From NCBI RefSeq assembly GCF_900176465.1, contig NZ_FWXR01000022.1, positions 1 through 64,000 on the forward strand: DNA of 64,000 nucleotides, written 5' to 3'. The notes under the pieces are model-generated. The model was not told the origin of the DNA, searched no databases, and was given only the letters and a program-made list of their open reading frames with translations. A program made the position numbers and the translations under genes. This document shows, piece after piece, positions 25,174 to 34,606 of the stretch (its first letter is position 1; each line of letters begins with the position of its first letter). Source of the DNA: Fulvimarina manganoxydans (GTDB taxonomy: Bacteria; Pseudomonadota; Alphaproteobacteria; Rhizobiales; Rhizobiaceae).

Positions 25174-26070
25174 ATGGCCCTCGACTGGGACAAGCTGCGG
25201 ATCTTCCACGCCGCGGCCGAGGCCGGGTCTTTCACCCACGCCGCAGAGGCCCTCAATCTCAGCCAGTCGGCGATCAGCCGGCAGGTCGCGGCCTTAGAAC
25301 AGGAAGTCGGCGTCTCGCTGTTTCACCGTCATGCGCGCGGTCTCGTCCTGTCCGAACAGGGCGAGATGCTGTTCCGCACGGCCGACGACGTGTTGCAACG
25401 GCTCGAGACCGTTCGGGTCCAGCTCACCGAGACCAAGGAGAAGCCGACAGGCAAGCTTCGGGTGACGACGACGGTGGGCCTCGGTTCGGGCTGGCTGACG
25501 GAGCGTTCGAAGGAGTTTCTCGAACTCTATCCCGATCTCGAACTCCAGCTCGTCTTCGACAATGAGGAGATCGACCTGACCCTGCGCAAGGCGGATGCCG
25601 CGATCCGGCTGCGCCAGCCTCAACAGCCGGATCTCATCCAGCGCCGCCTCTTCACGGTGCATCTCCATGTCTATGCCTCGCCGACTTATCTCTCACGATT
25701 CGGCTCGCCGGAGACGGTCGAGGATCTCGATCAGCACCGCATCATCACCTTCGGCGAGCCGGCGCCCAACTATCTGCGCAATCTCAACACGCTCGAAACC
25801 GTCGGTCTGCCCGACGGCCAGAGCCGCTCACCGATCCTGCAGATCAACAATCTGATTGCCATCCGCTCGGCGATCGAGAGCGGCATCGGGCTTGGCCTCC
25901 TGCCCGATTACATGATCGATAAACGCTCCAAGCTCGTCCAGATCCTGCCGGAGATGGAGATGCCCACCTTTGACACCTATCTCTGCTATCCCGAGCAGAT
26001 GCGAAACGCGGCCAAGCTCAAGGTCTTCCGGGACTTCTTGATCTCCAAGGCCCGGACATGGACCTTCTGA
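25174..26070 (+). CDS. lsrB: LysR-type regulator LsrB/VtlR
   Basis: 298 residues. The winged HTH at about 6-65 (DWDKLRIFHAAAEAGSFTHAAEALNLSQSAISRQVAALE) is followed by a LysR substrate domain. The N-terminus MALDWDKL and the location directly after trxB match LsrB of Sinorhizobium and VtlR of Brucella/Agrobacterium, which control LPS, redox homeostasis, small RNAs and host interaction. Only one cysteine is present (Cys271). AAGGAGG lies 10 bases before the ATG. The next gene overlaps by 13 bases. Confidence 0.92.
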   Translation: MALDWDKLRIFHAAAEAGSFTHAAEALNLSQSAISRQVAALEQEVGVSLFHRHARGLVLSEQGEMLFRTADDVLQRLETVRVQLTETKEKPTGKLRVTTTVGLGSGWLTERSKEFLELYPDLELQLVFDNEEIDLTLRKADAAIRLRQPQQPDLIQRRLFTVHLHVYASPTYLSRFGSPETVEDLDQHRIITFGEPAPNYLRNLNTLETVGLPDGQSRSPILQINNLIAIRSAIESGIGLGLLPDYMIDKRSKLVQILPEMEMPTFDTYLCYPEQMRNAAKLKVFRDFLISKARTWTF

Positions 26071-26996
26071 GGCGCCTCGGCTTCAGGCGAAAGCCGGCCG
26101 ATGGAACGCGAGCCTTTGCCGATCGTCTCGTTTCCATGACAGACGACTTGATCGACGCCCTCCGCCCGGCCCCCTCCGTCGCGCTTGATGAGACGGGCCT
26201 GCCGCTGCGCATCGTCGCGATCGCCGACACCCATGGCGAGTCGAGGCTTTTCGCGCGTCTTCTTCAAGGGCTTCATGGGATCGAGACGGCACGCGACGCC
26301 GCCATCTATCTTCTCGGCGATCTCGTCGATAGAGGCCCAGACAGTCGCGGCTGCCTCGATATCGCGAGCCGCATTCTTCGAGAGCGGCCGGCCTCGCGGG
26401 TCTTTCTCGGCAATCACGACGAATGGTTCCTGCGCTTTCTAAAAGGCGATCTGAGCGAGGACGAAGCCCTGAACTGGCTGAGCCAGGGCGGGTCCGAGAC
26501 GATCGAGAGCTACGGTCTTGCGGCGGATGGTAATCTGTCCCGTGTCAAAGACGCGGTGATCGAGACGGCACCGGATCACCTCGCGCTTCTCAACGAAGCC
26601 GAGGCGATCGGTCTCGTGGGCGATTTCGCCTTCGTTCATGCCGGTGTCGATCCGGCCAAGCCACTGGACGCTCAGGACCCCCATGACTGCGTCTGGATCC
26701 GGGCGCCCTTCATGCGCCATGAAGGCCCGCTTAGCCATGTGGTCGTCCATGGCCATACGCCCCAGAAGGGCCGCCGCCCGACGGTGACCGAGAACCGCAT
26801 CTCGATCGACACCGGCGCCTGTTTCGTCGGAACCATGACGGCGGTCGTTATCGACCGGGCTGCCGGCAGCATCGACTTCTACGCCGTCGACCGGGGCGGC
26901 ACCTTCTCGGAGATCGCGGCCCATCGGCTCGATCGCGGCTTCGGCACGGTTCTCGACCGGTTCGGCCCCAGCCGGCCGATGGCCGCCAAAGGCTGA
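26058..26996 (+). CDS. PPP-family metallophosphoesterase (serine/threonine-phosphatase/ApaH-like)
   Basis: 312 residues with the full PPP signature: VAIADTHGE (usually GDxHG), YLLGDLVDRGPDSRG, VFLGNHDEW, AFVHAGVDP and VVVHGHTP. These bind two metals and hydrolyse phosphoprotein or Ap4A-type substrates. The deviation of the first motif to ADTHGE still keeps the Asp and His ligands. The gene starts inside lsrB (13-base overlap), suggesting coupled expression. Substrate unknown. Confidence 0.88.
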   Translation: MDLLRRLGFRRKPADGTRAFADRLVSMTDDLIDALRPAPSVALDETGLPLRIVAIADTHGESRLFARLLQGLHGIETARDAAIYLLGDLVDRGPDSRGCLDIASRILRERPASRVFLGNHDEWFLRFLKGDLSEDEALNWLSQGGSETIESYGLAADGNLSRVKDAVIETAPDHLALLNEAEAIGLVGDFAFVHAGVDPAKPLDAQDPHDCVWIRAPFMRHEGPLSHVVVHGHTPQKGRRPTVTENRISIDTGACFVGTMTAVVIDRAAGSIDFYAVDRGGTFSEIAAHRLDRGFGTVLDRFGPSRPMAAKG

Positions 26997-27018
26997 TCGG
27001 GCGCGGTCTGAGACGAAA

Positions 27019-27050
27019 CCGGCCCGCCGAGGAAACGCTCGGCAGGCCGG
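27019..27050. terminator. Hairpin between convergent genes
   Basis: CCGGCCCGCCGAG (27019-27031) mirrors CTCGGCAGGCCGG (27038-27050), a strong near-perfect stem between the convergent phosphatase and SRPBCC genes. No clear T-run on either side, so bidirectional termination is likely but not certain. Confidence 0.45.
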
Positions 27051-27079
27051 ATGGACCCTGAAAGGTCTCGCCTTCTGGC

Positions 27080-27562
27080 TTACATCCCCTTGGCTTTTTC
27101 CGCGATCGCCTGGATGCCGGCGTCATAAATGCCGCCGATCGCGTTCTCGGCCTCTTCGTCGGTGGCATTGGCCGCATCGAAGGTGCCGGACCAGGAGAGG
27201 GTCGCGGTATCCCCCTCGCCCGAGACCGAAATCGTCGATTCGTAATTGGCCACCGGAAGCGGGCTCTCGACGATCCGATAGGTATAGGTGTGGGCCGCAT
27301 CGTCGCGCGAGACCAGTTCCTCGACGATGGTGCCGCCGCCCTTGAGGGTCAGCGTGCGCCGTTCCTTGCCGTCCGCTTCGCCATCCTCGCAGGATTCGAC
27401 AGCCGGGTGCCAGTCGCCGATGGCGCAGAAATCGCCGACCACCTGCCAGACCGTATCCGGCGAGGCGGCGACCTCCGTCGACTTCTCGACCCCGAGCGCG
27501 AAAGCGGGCGTTGCCGCAAGGGCAAAACCGAAGGCGGCGAGCGGCAGAGCATAAGATTTCAT
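27080..27562 (-). CDS. Secreted SRPBCC-family (polyketide cyclase-like) protein
   Basis: 160 residues from the ATG at 27562, which has GGGAGGA upstream. A Sec signal peptide (MKSYALPLAAFGFALAATPAFA) precedes a START-like domain: VEKSTEVAASPDTVWQVVGDFCAIGDWHPAVESCE, TLKGGGTIVEELVSRDDAAHTYTYRIVESPLPVANYESTI. Such periplasmic proteins presumably bind a small hydrophobic ligand. Two cysteines flank the HP motif and may form a disulfide. Function unknown. Confidence 0.85.
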   Translation of the reverse strand: MKSYALPLAAFGFALAATPAFALGVEKSTEVAASPDTVWQVVGDFCAIGDWHPAVESCEDGEADGKERRTLTLKGGGTIVEELVSRDDAAHTYTYRIVESPLPVANYESTISVSGEGDTATLSWSGTFDAANATDEEAENAIGGIYDAGIQAIAEKAKGM

Positions 27563-27857
27563 GATGTGGTCCTCCCGAACATGAAAGCCGGCCATTCGCG
27601 CCAGGGATCGCCAATGGAAGAACGACCACGGCAACGCCGCGGCGCCATCTTACGGCCAGCTGGTTGGTCAGTGTCCGAGCGAGAATTTATCTCGCTGCCC
27701 GAGACTGACAAGCTGGCGGATGGGTAGAGCCAAGCAGATCGCGATGCTCCGAGGCTGACCACCGGCCTCGACAGCCGCCCGAGGCGTTTCCTCGGCGCCG
27801 GCTCCTTCTTAACATTTGGCATGTGGCGCATAAGAACGGCAACTGAGGCTAGACCCA

Positions 27858-27894
27858 AACAAAAAACGCCGCCCGCTGGGAGCAGACGGCGTTT
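27858..27894 (-). terminator. Rho-independent terminator of the acidic secreted-protein gene
   Basis: On the minus strand AAACGCCG...CGGCGTTT (arms 27887-27894 and 27864-27871) is followed by a run of Ts (TTTTTTG), directly after the gene ending at 27921. Classical intrinsic terminator. Confidence 0.8.
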
Positions 27895-27920
27895 CGCATT
27901 CGAATGTCTTTGGCTCAGGC

Positions 27921-28334
27921 TTACTGAACGGCCTGGGTGTTTGCCTCGTCCTGCAGCGCGGCGGCTTCGCCGGTCGCGTTCTGGCCCGGCGAGAAGGTCG
28001 CGCCCGAACCCGGAACCAGCGGCTGGTCGCCCGATGCCATGTCACCCGTCGTCTCGGCGGGCGTGCCGGCGGCGACGGCGTTCCGCTCGTCGGCTTCGTT
28101 CATTTCGATCTGCGATTCATTGCCAGGAATGATCGTCTCATTGGTCGCGTTCGCGACCGGTGCATCCGTCATCACATCCGGCTGGGCGGCGACGGCATCA
28201 CGCGTGGCGGCATTGTTCTCTTCGATCACCGTCTCCGAACCCGGAACATTCGGGATGGCGTCCTGGGCGAAGGCCGGGAAGGCAAAGGCGGAAACGCCGG
28301 CGATGATGGTGGCGGTGCGAATGGTCTTCAACAT
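27921..28334 (-). CDS. Secreted acidic protein with imperfect internal repeats
   Basis: 137 residues from the ATG at 28334 with AAAGGA upstream. A Sec signal (ending FPAFA-QDA) leads to a low-complexity, acidic Ala/Asn/Glu-rich chain with an imperfect ~45-residue repeat: IPNVPGSETVIEENNAATRD then IIPGNESQIEMNEADERN, each followed by AVAA, and a third degenerate unit VPGSGATFSPGQNATGEAAA. No known domain. It resembles other small PG-motif secreted proteins in this window. Confidence 0.7.
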   Translation of the reverse strand: MLKTIRTATIIAGVSAFAFPAFAQDAIPNVPGSETVIEENNAATRDAVAAQPDVMTDAPVANATNETIIPGNESQIEMNEADERNAVAAGTPAETTGDMASGDQPLVPGSGATFSPGQNATGEAAALQDEANTQAVQ

Positions 28335-28543
28335 GATTTTGCGTCCTTTGATGTCTGGCCACCGGGTCTCGGGCGGCCCGTCAATTTTCGCGAACCTTTT
28401 GTCTTGGCTCGTTCGGTCGGATAACGGCAGGATGGGCAGATAGTTTCCGGACGAACTGTCAACCGTGCGTGAACGAGAAAAGATCACGCATGACAGAACC
28501 GTGAAGGTACGAAAACCGGTTCGAATGACTGGTCTACTTGACG

Positions 28544-29275
28544 TTACGACGTCTCGATATTGGCGGCTCTGCGCGTTTCGTTTGCGCCGCTCCCCTCGCG
28601 AGGATCGGTTTTTCGTTCAACGATCAGGTCCCGATGGCTAGTCAAATGTGCCTCGATCGCGCGGCGACAGGCTTCCGCGTCGCGTTCTGTCGCCGCTTTC
28701 AGGATCGCCGCATGTTGGGGGATCGTCTCAGGCCGGAAACCATAGGTTGGCAGGATGGCGACGACCTGCTGGCGATAGCGCTCGAAACTGTTGCGATGGG
28801 CCTCGCGCAGCGTCGTCGACGGGCAGGCCGACATCAGCACCTCGTGAAACTCCCAGTCGATGCGTGTCCAGACCGGGATGACGGGCTTGATCTGCGCCAT
28901 CTCGTTCATTCGATGCTCGATATGGGCGAGCTTGTGATGGGCGGCATAGAGCCTCGCCTCCCATTCCAGATCGCCATGAAGAAAGGCGAGCCGGGCCCCT
29001 TCGGCCTCCAGAAGCAGGCGATAGGCGAGCGTCTCCTCCAGCTTTTCGAAAGAGGCCTCGGGCATATGGAAGCCACGCTGCTCTTCCGTTGTCAGGAGCT
29101 GCTCGCCGGTCAGGCGCAGGAACACCTCCCGGATCGCCGTCGCGCCCATTCCGTATTCGTCCCGGAAGCGATCGGGGCGCAGGCGCTCGCCGGCCGCGAA
29201 TTCTCCCGAAATCAGCCGCCCTTTGAAGGATTGGTACATCGCCTGGGGCGAGACACCGATGCGCCGTGTCGTCAA
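28544..29275 (-). CDS. GntR/FCD-family regulator of the TRAP-dehydratase operon
   Basis: 243 residues from a TTG at 29275 preceded by GAGGG (ATG at 29239 is an alternative). The winged HTH covers SFKGRLISGEFAAGERLRPDRFRDEYGMGATAIREVFLRLTGEQLL, and the C-terminal FCD domain has the metal-binding pattern (DWEFHEVLMSAC, QHAAILKAATERD, AIEAHLTSH). Divergent from the dctPQM-uxaA genes with 250 bases between, so it most likely represses them until a sugar acid binds. Confidence 0.87.
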   Translation of the reverse strand: MTTRRIGVSPQAMYQSFKGRLISGEFAAGERLRPDRFRDEYGMGATAIREVFLRLTGEQLLTTEEQRGFHMPEASFEKLEETLAYRLLLEAEGARLAFLHGDLEWEARLYAAHHKLAHIEHRMNEMAQIKPVIPVWTRIDWEFHEVLMSACPSTTLREAHRNSFERYRQQVVAILPTYGFRPETIPQHAAILKAATERDAEACRRAIEAHLTSHRDLIVERKTDPREGSGANETRRAANIETS

Positions 29276-29360
29276 GGTCGCCCTCGCATGGCTCTCCCCC
29301 TCCTCCCACGAGTCCGCGCCTCCCTCGCGCCGATCTCGACATTTCTATTTTCGCGACTTG

Positions 29361-29370
29361 AGAAAATTTT
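29361..29370. promoter_or_regulatory. Candidate GntR operator
   Basis: GAAAATTTTC is a perfect 10-bp palindrome in an AT-rich stretch of the divergent interval between the GntR gene and dctP, within an otherwise GC-rich region. The position suits regulation of both genes. Confidence 0.4.
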
Positions 29371-29525
29371 CGAAATTATGTCAATCGACGAAAATGACGC
29401 TTGTCTGCGAACACAGGTTTGCTAGGGTCGCGGCGCCAGAAGGGAGTGCTGGCCAGACGGGAGTGGTCTCAAGGAGGGGTCGCTCGAGCTCCGGCTTGCC
29501 GCCTGAATTCTCGAGGGAGGAAATC

Positions 29526-30599
29526 ATGACGATCATCAAGAGCGCGATCGCCGCGCTGACGGCCACCACGCTGCTCGCAGGCGCGGCGGCGGCCCAGACC
29601 ACCACGCTGCGCATCCAGACCCATTACGGCCCGGAGACGCCGTCGGGTAAGCTCGCGGCCGAATTCATCGACGACGTCCAGACCATGTCGGGCGGCGATA
29701 TCCAGATCGAGATGTTCTATTCGTCCTCGGTTGTGAAGACGGTCGAAGCCTTCGACGCCGCCGCCAACGGCATTCTCGACTGCGACATGACGGGCGGCGC
29801 CTATCAGACCGGCAAGAACCCGGCCTTCCAGTTCGTCGGCGACATCATGGGCGGCTACGACACGCCCTATCAGCAGCTGTCCTGGCTCTATTACGGCGGC
29901 GGTCTGGAAAAGGCCCAGGAGCTCTACAACCAGTTCGGCATGCAGCTGATCGGCTGGTGGATCTATGGTCAGGAATCCCTGGCTTCCTCGACGGAGCTCA
30001 AGGGTATCGACGATCTGAAAGAGTGGAACTTCCGCTCGCCTCCGGGCCTGGAAACCGAGATCTTCGCCTCGCTCGGCGCCAAGCCGACCGTTCTCGACTT
30101 CACCGAAGTGCCGACCGCGCTGGAGACCAAGCTGATCGCGGGCTCCGACGCGTCCGGTCTTGCGAACAATGTCGGCCTCGGCCTCTACGACATCGTCAAC
30201 AACGCGACCTATCCGGGCTTCCACTCGATGCCGTCGGATCATCTGGCCTGCAACAAGTCCGTCTATGACGCGATGCCGGACGCCCATAAGCGCATCCTGA
30301 ACGTCGCCATGCAGGCGCTCGCTCTGAAGACCGCGCTGACATTCGAGAAGAAGAACGCGGAAGCGGCCGCCCAGCTGCGCGAGAAGGGCGTCAATCTGTG
30401 GGATTGGAGCCAGGAGGATCGCGCCAAGTTCCGCGAGGCCGCTCAGGCCAAGTGGCAGGATTGGGCCGAGAGAAGCCCCGAGGCCCGCGCGCTGGTCGAC
30501 AGCCACGTCGCTTATCTCAAGGAACTCGGTCTGATCGCGAGCTCCGATGGCGGCGAAGCCGGCAACGAGGCGGCCGCCGAGGGCCAGAGCGCCAACTGA
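29526..30599 (+). CDS. dctP: TRAP transporter substrate-binding protein (DctP family)
   Basis: 357 residues with a Sec signal ending AGAAAAQ. The mature domain shows the DctP pattern: LRIQTHYGPETPSGKLAAEFIDDVQTMSGGDIQIEMFYSSSVV, then LKEWNFRSPPGLETEIFASLGAKPTVLDFTEVPTALETKLI, where the conserved Arg-Ser-Pro segment contacts carboxylate ligands. GAGGGAGG is 5 bases before the ATG. By context (altronate/galactarate dehydratase downstream) a sugar acid is the likely ligand. Confidence 0.92.
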   Translation: MTIIKSAIAALTATTLLAGAAAAQTTTLRIQTHYGPETPSGKLAAEFIDDVQTMSGGDIQIEMFYSSSVVKTVEAFDAAANGILDCDMTGGAYQTGKNPAFQFVGDIMGGYDTPYQQLSWLYYGGGLEKAQELYNQFGMQLIGWWIYGQESLASSTELKGIDDLKEWNFRSPPGLETEIFASLGAKPTVLDFTEVPTALETKLIAGSDASGLANNVGLGLYDIVNNATYPGFHSMPSDHLACNKSVYDAMPDAHKRILNVAMQALALKTALTFEKKNAEAAAQLREKGVNLWDWSQEDRAKFREAAQAKWQDWAERSPEARALVDSHVAYLKELGLIASSDGGEAGNEAAAEGQSAN

Positions 30600-30692
30600 T
30601 CGCGCTTTCACGACAACAATGACTTGCGGGCCGGCAGGCGAAAGGCATGCCGGCCCGCCGACAAGCCAAGGACCAAGGGCGGGAGGCCAAGA

Positions 30693-31268
30693 ATGGTCGA
30701 ACATGAGAAGACCGGTCCCGTCGACTGGATCGTCTGGGGTTTCTCGCGGATCGCGATGTGGGCGCCCGCCTTCGTCGTGGCGATCATGTTCTACGAAGTG
30801 ATCATGCGTTACATCTTCGTCGCGCCCACCTTGTGGGTAAACGAGATGAGCCTTTGGGTCGCGGGCGGCATCTATCTCTCCGCCGGGCTCTACGCCATGC
30901 AGCAGCGTAGCCATATCCGCATCACGCTGATCTACGATGCCTGCCCGCGATGGCTGCGGCGCAGCTTCGACATCATCTCGACGCTCTGCATCCTCACCTT
31001 CGCCTTTGTGCTTATTTGGGGCGGATATGGCGAAGCCTACGACAAGCTGATGCGCTGGGAGACCTTCGGCACGGCCTGGGACCCGCCGATCCCGGCAACC
31101 TTGAAGCCGGCGATCCTCTTCGCGCTTCTGGTTCTCTCCTGCCAGGCGATCTCCAATCTCATCGCCGATTGGAATGCCGATCCCCAAAGCGAGGATCCGG
31201 CCGAGGACTTCTACATCCCGACCGAGGATCAGCCGGACGGCAATACGCGCAAGCCCGCAGGCCGATAA
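30693..31268 (+). CDS. dctQ: TRAP transporter small membrane subunit (DctQ family)
   Basis: 191 residues with four predicted membrane helices and the DctQ motif PTLWVNEMSLWVAGGIYLSAGLYAMQQRSHIRI. It bridges the binding protein and the large subunit. The ATG at 30693 has GGGAGG upstream. A hydrophilic acidic C-terminal tail of ~40 residues extends into the cytoplasm. Confidence 0.9.
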   Translation: MVEHEKTGPVDWIVWGFSRIAMWAPAFVVAIMFYEVIMRYIFVAPTLWVNEMSLWVAGGIYLSAGLYAMQQRSHIRITLIYDACPRWLRRSFDIISTLCILTFAFVLIWGGYGEAYDKLMRWETFGTAWDPPIPATLKPAILFALLVLSCQAISNLIADWNADPQSEDPAEDFYIPTEDQPDGNTRKPAGR

Positions 31269-31353
31269 AGCACTCCGCGACAAGCCAGCTTGTCGCGGCC
31301 TCCGGCTTTTGCCCACGTCAAAGCCCCGCCTCTTTTAGTTAAGGACGCCGCCG

Positions 31354-32955
31354 ATGGACGTCGGAACGATCTCCCTCATTCTGCTTTTCGGCCTCTTCGC
31401 CCTGCTCGCGATCGGCATGCCGCTGGGCTTTGCCTCCGGCTTCCTGGCCGTCGTGACCATGGTGCTGAAATTCGGCCCCGACCTTCTGTTCCGCAATTTC
31501 GGCACCGGCCCGCTCGGCATTCTCTCCCAGCGCATCTACGGCGTCCTGACCGACTATGTCCTCATCTCGGTGCCGCTCTTCATCCTGATGGCGACGCTGC
31601 TCGAACGATCCTCGATCGCCAAGGATATGTATGAGAGCCTCAATATGTGGTTCTCGCGCACGCGCGGCGGCATTGCCGTCGTCACCGCCGTGATGGCGAT
31701 CATCATGGCGGCAATGAGCGGTATCATCGGCGGCGAGGTGGTACTTCTCGGCCTCATCGCCCTGCCCCAGATGCTGCGCCTTGGCTACAACCAGAATCTC
31801 GCCATCGGCACGATCTGCGCGTCCGGTTCGCTCGGCACCATGATCCCGCCCTCGATCGTCCTCATCTTCTACGGCCTGACCACCGAGACCTCGATCCAGG
31901 CCCTGTTCCAGGCGGCCTTCCTGCCCGGCTTCATCATGGGCGGCCTCTATATCGTTTATATTCTGGTGCGCACGCGCATCAATCCGGACCTTGCCCCGCT
32001 GCCCGAGCCGAGCCCGGGCGACCTCACCGGTCTCGATAAGATCAAGGCCTTCGGCACGCTCGTCGGCTGGATCGCTGGTGCCATCGGCGTCCTTGTCGTG
32101 GCCTCCGCGATCATGCACGAGGTCCAGAATTCCGTCGGGGTCCTCAGAACCGGCGAATACGACCCGTTGGATCTGACGACGGTCCTGATCTGGGCGGTCG
32201 TCGCGGTCGCCGGCCTTCTTGGCCCCAAACTCGCTCTTCCCGGCTTTATCGTCTCCAAGACCTGGGAGATGACCCGCGGTCTCATCGCGCCGATGTTCAT
32301 CGTCGTCGTGGTGCTCGGCTCGATCTATGGCGGCTTCACCGGCATCACCGAGGCGGCCGGCATGGGCACGGTGGCGGTTCTCATCATCATCATCCTGCGC
32401 GGCGAGTTCACGTTCAATCTCATCAAGGAAGCCTCGATGCGGACCTTCCGCTCGACCGGCGCGATCATCTGGGTGACCTTCGGCGCGACGGCGCTCGCCG
32501 GGGCCTACACGATCGCCGGCGGCCCGACCTATGTCGCCAATCTGATCGTCGGCTCCGATCTCGGCACTTGGGCGGTGCTCGGCTTGATGATGATCATCTT
32601 CCTCATCCTTGGCTGTCTGATGGACTGGGTCGGCATCGTGCTCCTCGTCATGCCGGTCTTCTTGCCCATCGTCCTGCAGCTGCCGATCGAGGAGATCGGC
32701 CTTCTGGGTGGGCTCGCGGTCGATCCGCGCTTCGTGTCGGTCTGGTTCGGCGTTCTCTTCTGCGTGAATATGCAGGTCTCGTTCCTGTCACCGCCTTTCG
32801 GTCCCGCCGCCTTCTATCTGAAGTCCGTCGCCCCGCCACACATCACCCTGCCGCAGATCTTCAAAGGCTTCATGCCCTTCATCGCCCTGCAGCTCTTCAC
32901 CCTCGCCTTGATCTTCTTCTTCCCGGAGATCACCATGGCGTTCAGGTCCGAATAG
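31354..32955 (+). CDS. dctM: TRAP transporter large membrane subunit (DctM family)
   Basis: 533 residues, about 12-13 membrane helices. Typical segments include GMPLGFASGFLAVVTM, MSGIIGGEVVLLGLIALPQMLRLGYNQNLAIGTICASGSLGTMIPPSIVLIFYG and GCLMDWVGIVLLVMPVFLPI. It is the sodium-coupled transport subunit. A ~100-residue insertion in the middle (about 195-290) is present, as in the longer DctM subgroup. AAGGA precedes the ATG. Confidence 0.93.
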   Translation: MDVGTISLILLFGLFALLAIGMPLGFASGFLAVVTMVLKFGPDLLFRNFGTGPLGILSQRIYGVLTDYVLISVPLFILMATLLERSSIAKDMYESLNMWFSRTRGGIAVVTAVMAIIMAAMSGIIGGEVVLLGLIALPQMLRLGYNQNLAIGTICASGSLGTMIPPSIVLIFYGLTTETSIQALFQAAFLPGFIMGGLYIVYILVRTRINPDLAPLPEPSPGDLTGLDKIKAFGTLVGWIAGAIGVLVVASAIMHEVQNSVGVLRTGEYDPLDLTTVLIWAVVAVAGLLGPKLALPGFIVSKTWEMTRGLIAPMFIVVVVLGSIYGGFTGITEAAGMGTVAVLIIIILRGEFTFNLIKEASMRTFRSTGAIIWVTFGATALAGAYTIAGGPTYVANLIVGSDLGTWAVLGLMMIIFLILGCLMDWVGIVLLVMPVFLPIVLQLPIEEIGLLGGLAVDPRFVSVWFGVLFCVNMQVSFLSPPFGPAAFYLKSVAPPHITLPQIFKGFMPFIALQLFTLALIFFFPEITMAFRSE

Positions 32956-33040
32956 CCCGGCCGGCAGGATCATGGTTCAGAACGGGCGCGATGGCTTTCA
33001 AGCGATCGCGCCCGTCGCCCGTTCACTTGAAAGCACCCCC

Positions 33041-34552
33041 ATGCTCGACTTCATCCGTCTCGACGCCTCCGACAATGTCGTCACCCTCACAAAGCCCGTC
33101 CAGACAGGCCACGACGTCGATGGCGTCGCCACCACCAGCATGATCCCCAAGGGCCACAAAATGGCCATTCGCGCGATCGCCAAGGGCGAGGCCGTGCGCA
33201 AATATGCGCAAGTCATCGGCTATGCCTCGGTGGACATCGCGCCCGGCGATCATGTCCACACCCAGAACACCGAATTCCGCAACACGACCGCGACCTACGA
33301 ATTCTCGACCGATCTTCGCCCGGCCGAGATGGTGCCGGAATCAGCCCGCGACAGCTTCATGGGCTATCGCCGCAAGAACGGCTCGGTCGGGACCCGCAAC
33401 TATATCGCCATCACCACCTCGGTGAATTGTTCGGCGACCGCGGCGAGGCGCATCGCCGACCATTTCGGGCCTGACGAGCTCGCCGCCTATCCCAATGTCG
33501 ACGGCGTCGTCGCCTTCGTCCACGGCACCGGCTGCGGTATGGCCGGCGACGGCGACGGCTTCGAGGCGCTGCAACGGGTCTCTTGGGGCTATGCGCGCCA
33601 TCCCAACCATGCGGGCGTCCTGATGGTGGGTCTCGGCTGCGAGATCAACCAGATCGATTGGCTGCTCGAAGCCTATGGCCTGGAGCGCGGACCGATGTTC
33701 CAGACCATGAACATCCAGGATGTGGCCGGTCTTCGCCGGACGATCGAGCTCGGCATCGAGAAGGTGAAGGCGATGCTGCCGATCGCCAACGAGGCCAAGC
33801 GCGAGCCCTGCCCGGCCTCGGAGCTGAAGGTGGCACTCCAATGCGGCGGCTCGGACGCCATGAGCGGCATCACCGCCAATCCGGCCCTCGGCTATGCCTG
33901 CGATCTTCTCGTCGCCCAAGGCGGCACGGGGGTGCTGGCCGAAACGCCCGAGATCTACGGCGCCGAACATCTTCTCACCCGCCGGGCGATCGACGAGAAG
34001 GTCGGCCAGAAGCTGATCGAGCGAATCCGCTGGTGGGAAGACTATACGCTGCGCAACAAGGGCTCGATGGACAACAATCCCTCGCCCGGCAACAAGCGCG
34101 GCGGCCTGACCACGATCCTCGAAAAATCCCTCGGCGCCGCCGCCAAGGGCGGCACGACCCCGCTGACCGGCGTCTATAAATATGGCGAGCCGGTCACCGC
34201 CAAGGGCTTCACCTTCATGGATTCCCCCGGCTACGATCCGGCCTCGGTCACCGGCCAGATCGCGTCGGGCTGCAATGTCGTCGTTTTCACCACCGGCCGA
34301 GGCTCGGCCTTCGGCTCTAAACCGGCACCGTGCATCAAGATCGCGACCAACACCGACATGTATACGCGCATGGTCGAGGACATGGACATCAATGCCGGCG
34401 CCATGCTGACCGACGGCGTGACGCTGGAGGAAAAGGGCCGCGAGATCTACGAGACGATCCTGCGCGTGGCGTCCGGCGAGAAGTCGAAATCGGAAGCCCA
34501 GGGCTTGGGCGATGAGGAATTCGTGCCCTGGCAGATCGGCGCGGTGATGTAG
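33041..34552 (+). CDS. uxaA: UxaA/GarD-family altronate or galactarate dehydratase
   Basis: 503 residues, a fusion of an N-terminal SAF domain (about 1-85, with KGHKMAIRAIAKGEAVRKYAQVIGYASVDIAPGDHVH) and the UxaA catalytic domain (GYRRKNGSVGTRNYIAI, HGTGCGM, GLGCEINQ, LQCGGSDAMSGITANPALGYACDLL, FTTGRGSAFG). These iron-dependent enzymes dehydrate D-altronate to 2-keto-3-deoxygluconate or D-galactarate to a keto-deoxyglucarate. Length lies between UxaA and GarD, and I cannot decide which. Last gene of the TRAP operon. Confidence 0.88.
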   Translation: MLDFIRLDASDNVVTLTKPVQTGHDVDGVATTSMIPKGHKMAIRAIAKGEAVRKYAQVIGYASVDIAPGDHVHTQNTEFRNTTATYEFSTDLRPAEMVPESARDSFMGYRRKNGSVGTRNYIAITTSVNCSATAARRIADHFGPDELAAYPNVDGVVAFVHGTGCGMAGDGDGFEALQRVSWGYARHPNHAGVLMVGLGCEINQIDWLLEAYGLERGPMFQTMNIQDVAGLRRTIELGIEKVKAMLPIANEAKREPCPASELKVALQCGGSDAMSGITANPALGYACDLLVAQGGTGVLAETPEIYGAEHLLTRRAIDEKVGQKLIERIRWWEDYTLRNKGSMDNNPSPGNKRGGLTTILEKSLGAAAKGGTTPLTGVYKYGEPVTAKGFTFMDSPGYDPASVTGQIASGCNVVVFTTGRGSAFGSKPAPCIKIATNTDMYTRMVEDMDINAGAMLTDGVTLEEKGREIYETILRVASGEKSKSEAQGLGDEEFVPWQIGAVM

Positions 34553-34606
34553 TCCCCTTCCCCATAGCGGACATTTGGCCGGAGCTTCCGTAACCGCCCC
34601 TTGCAG

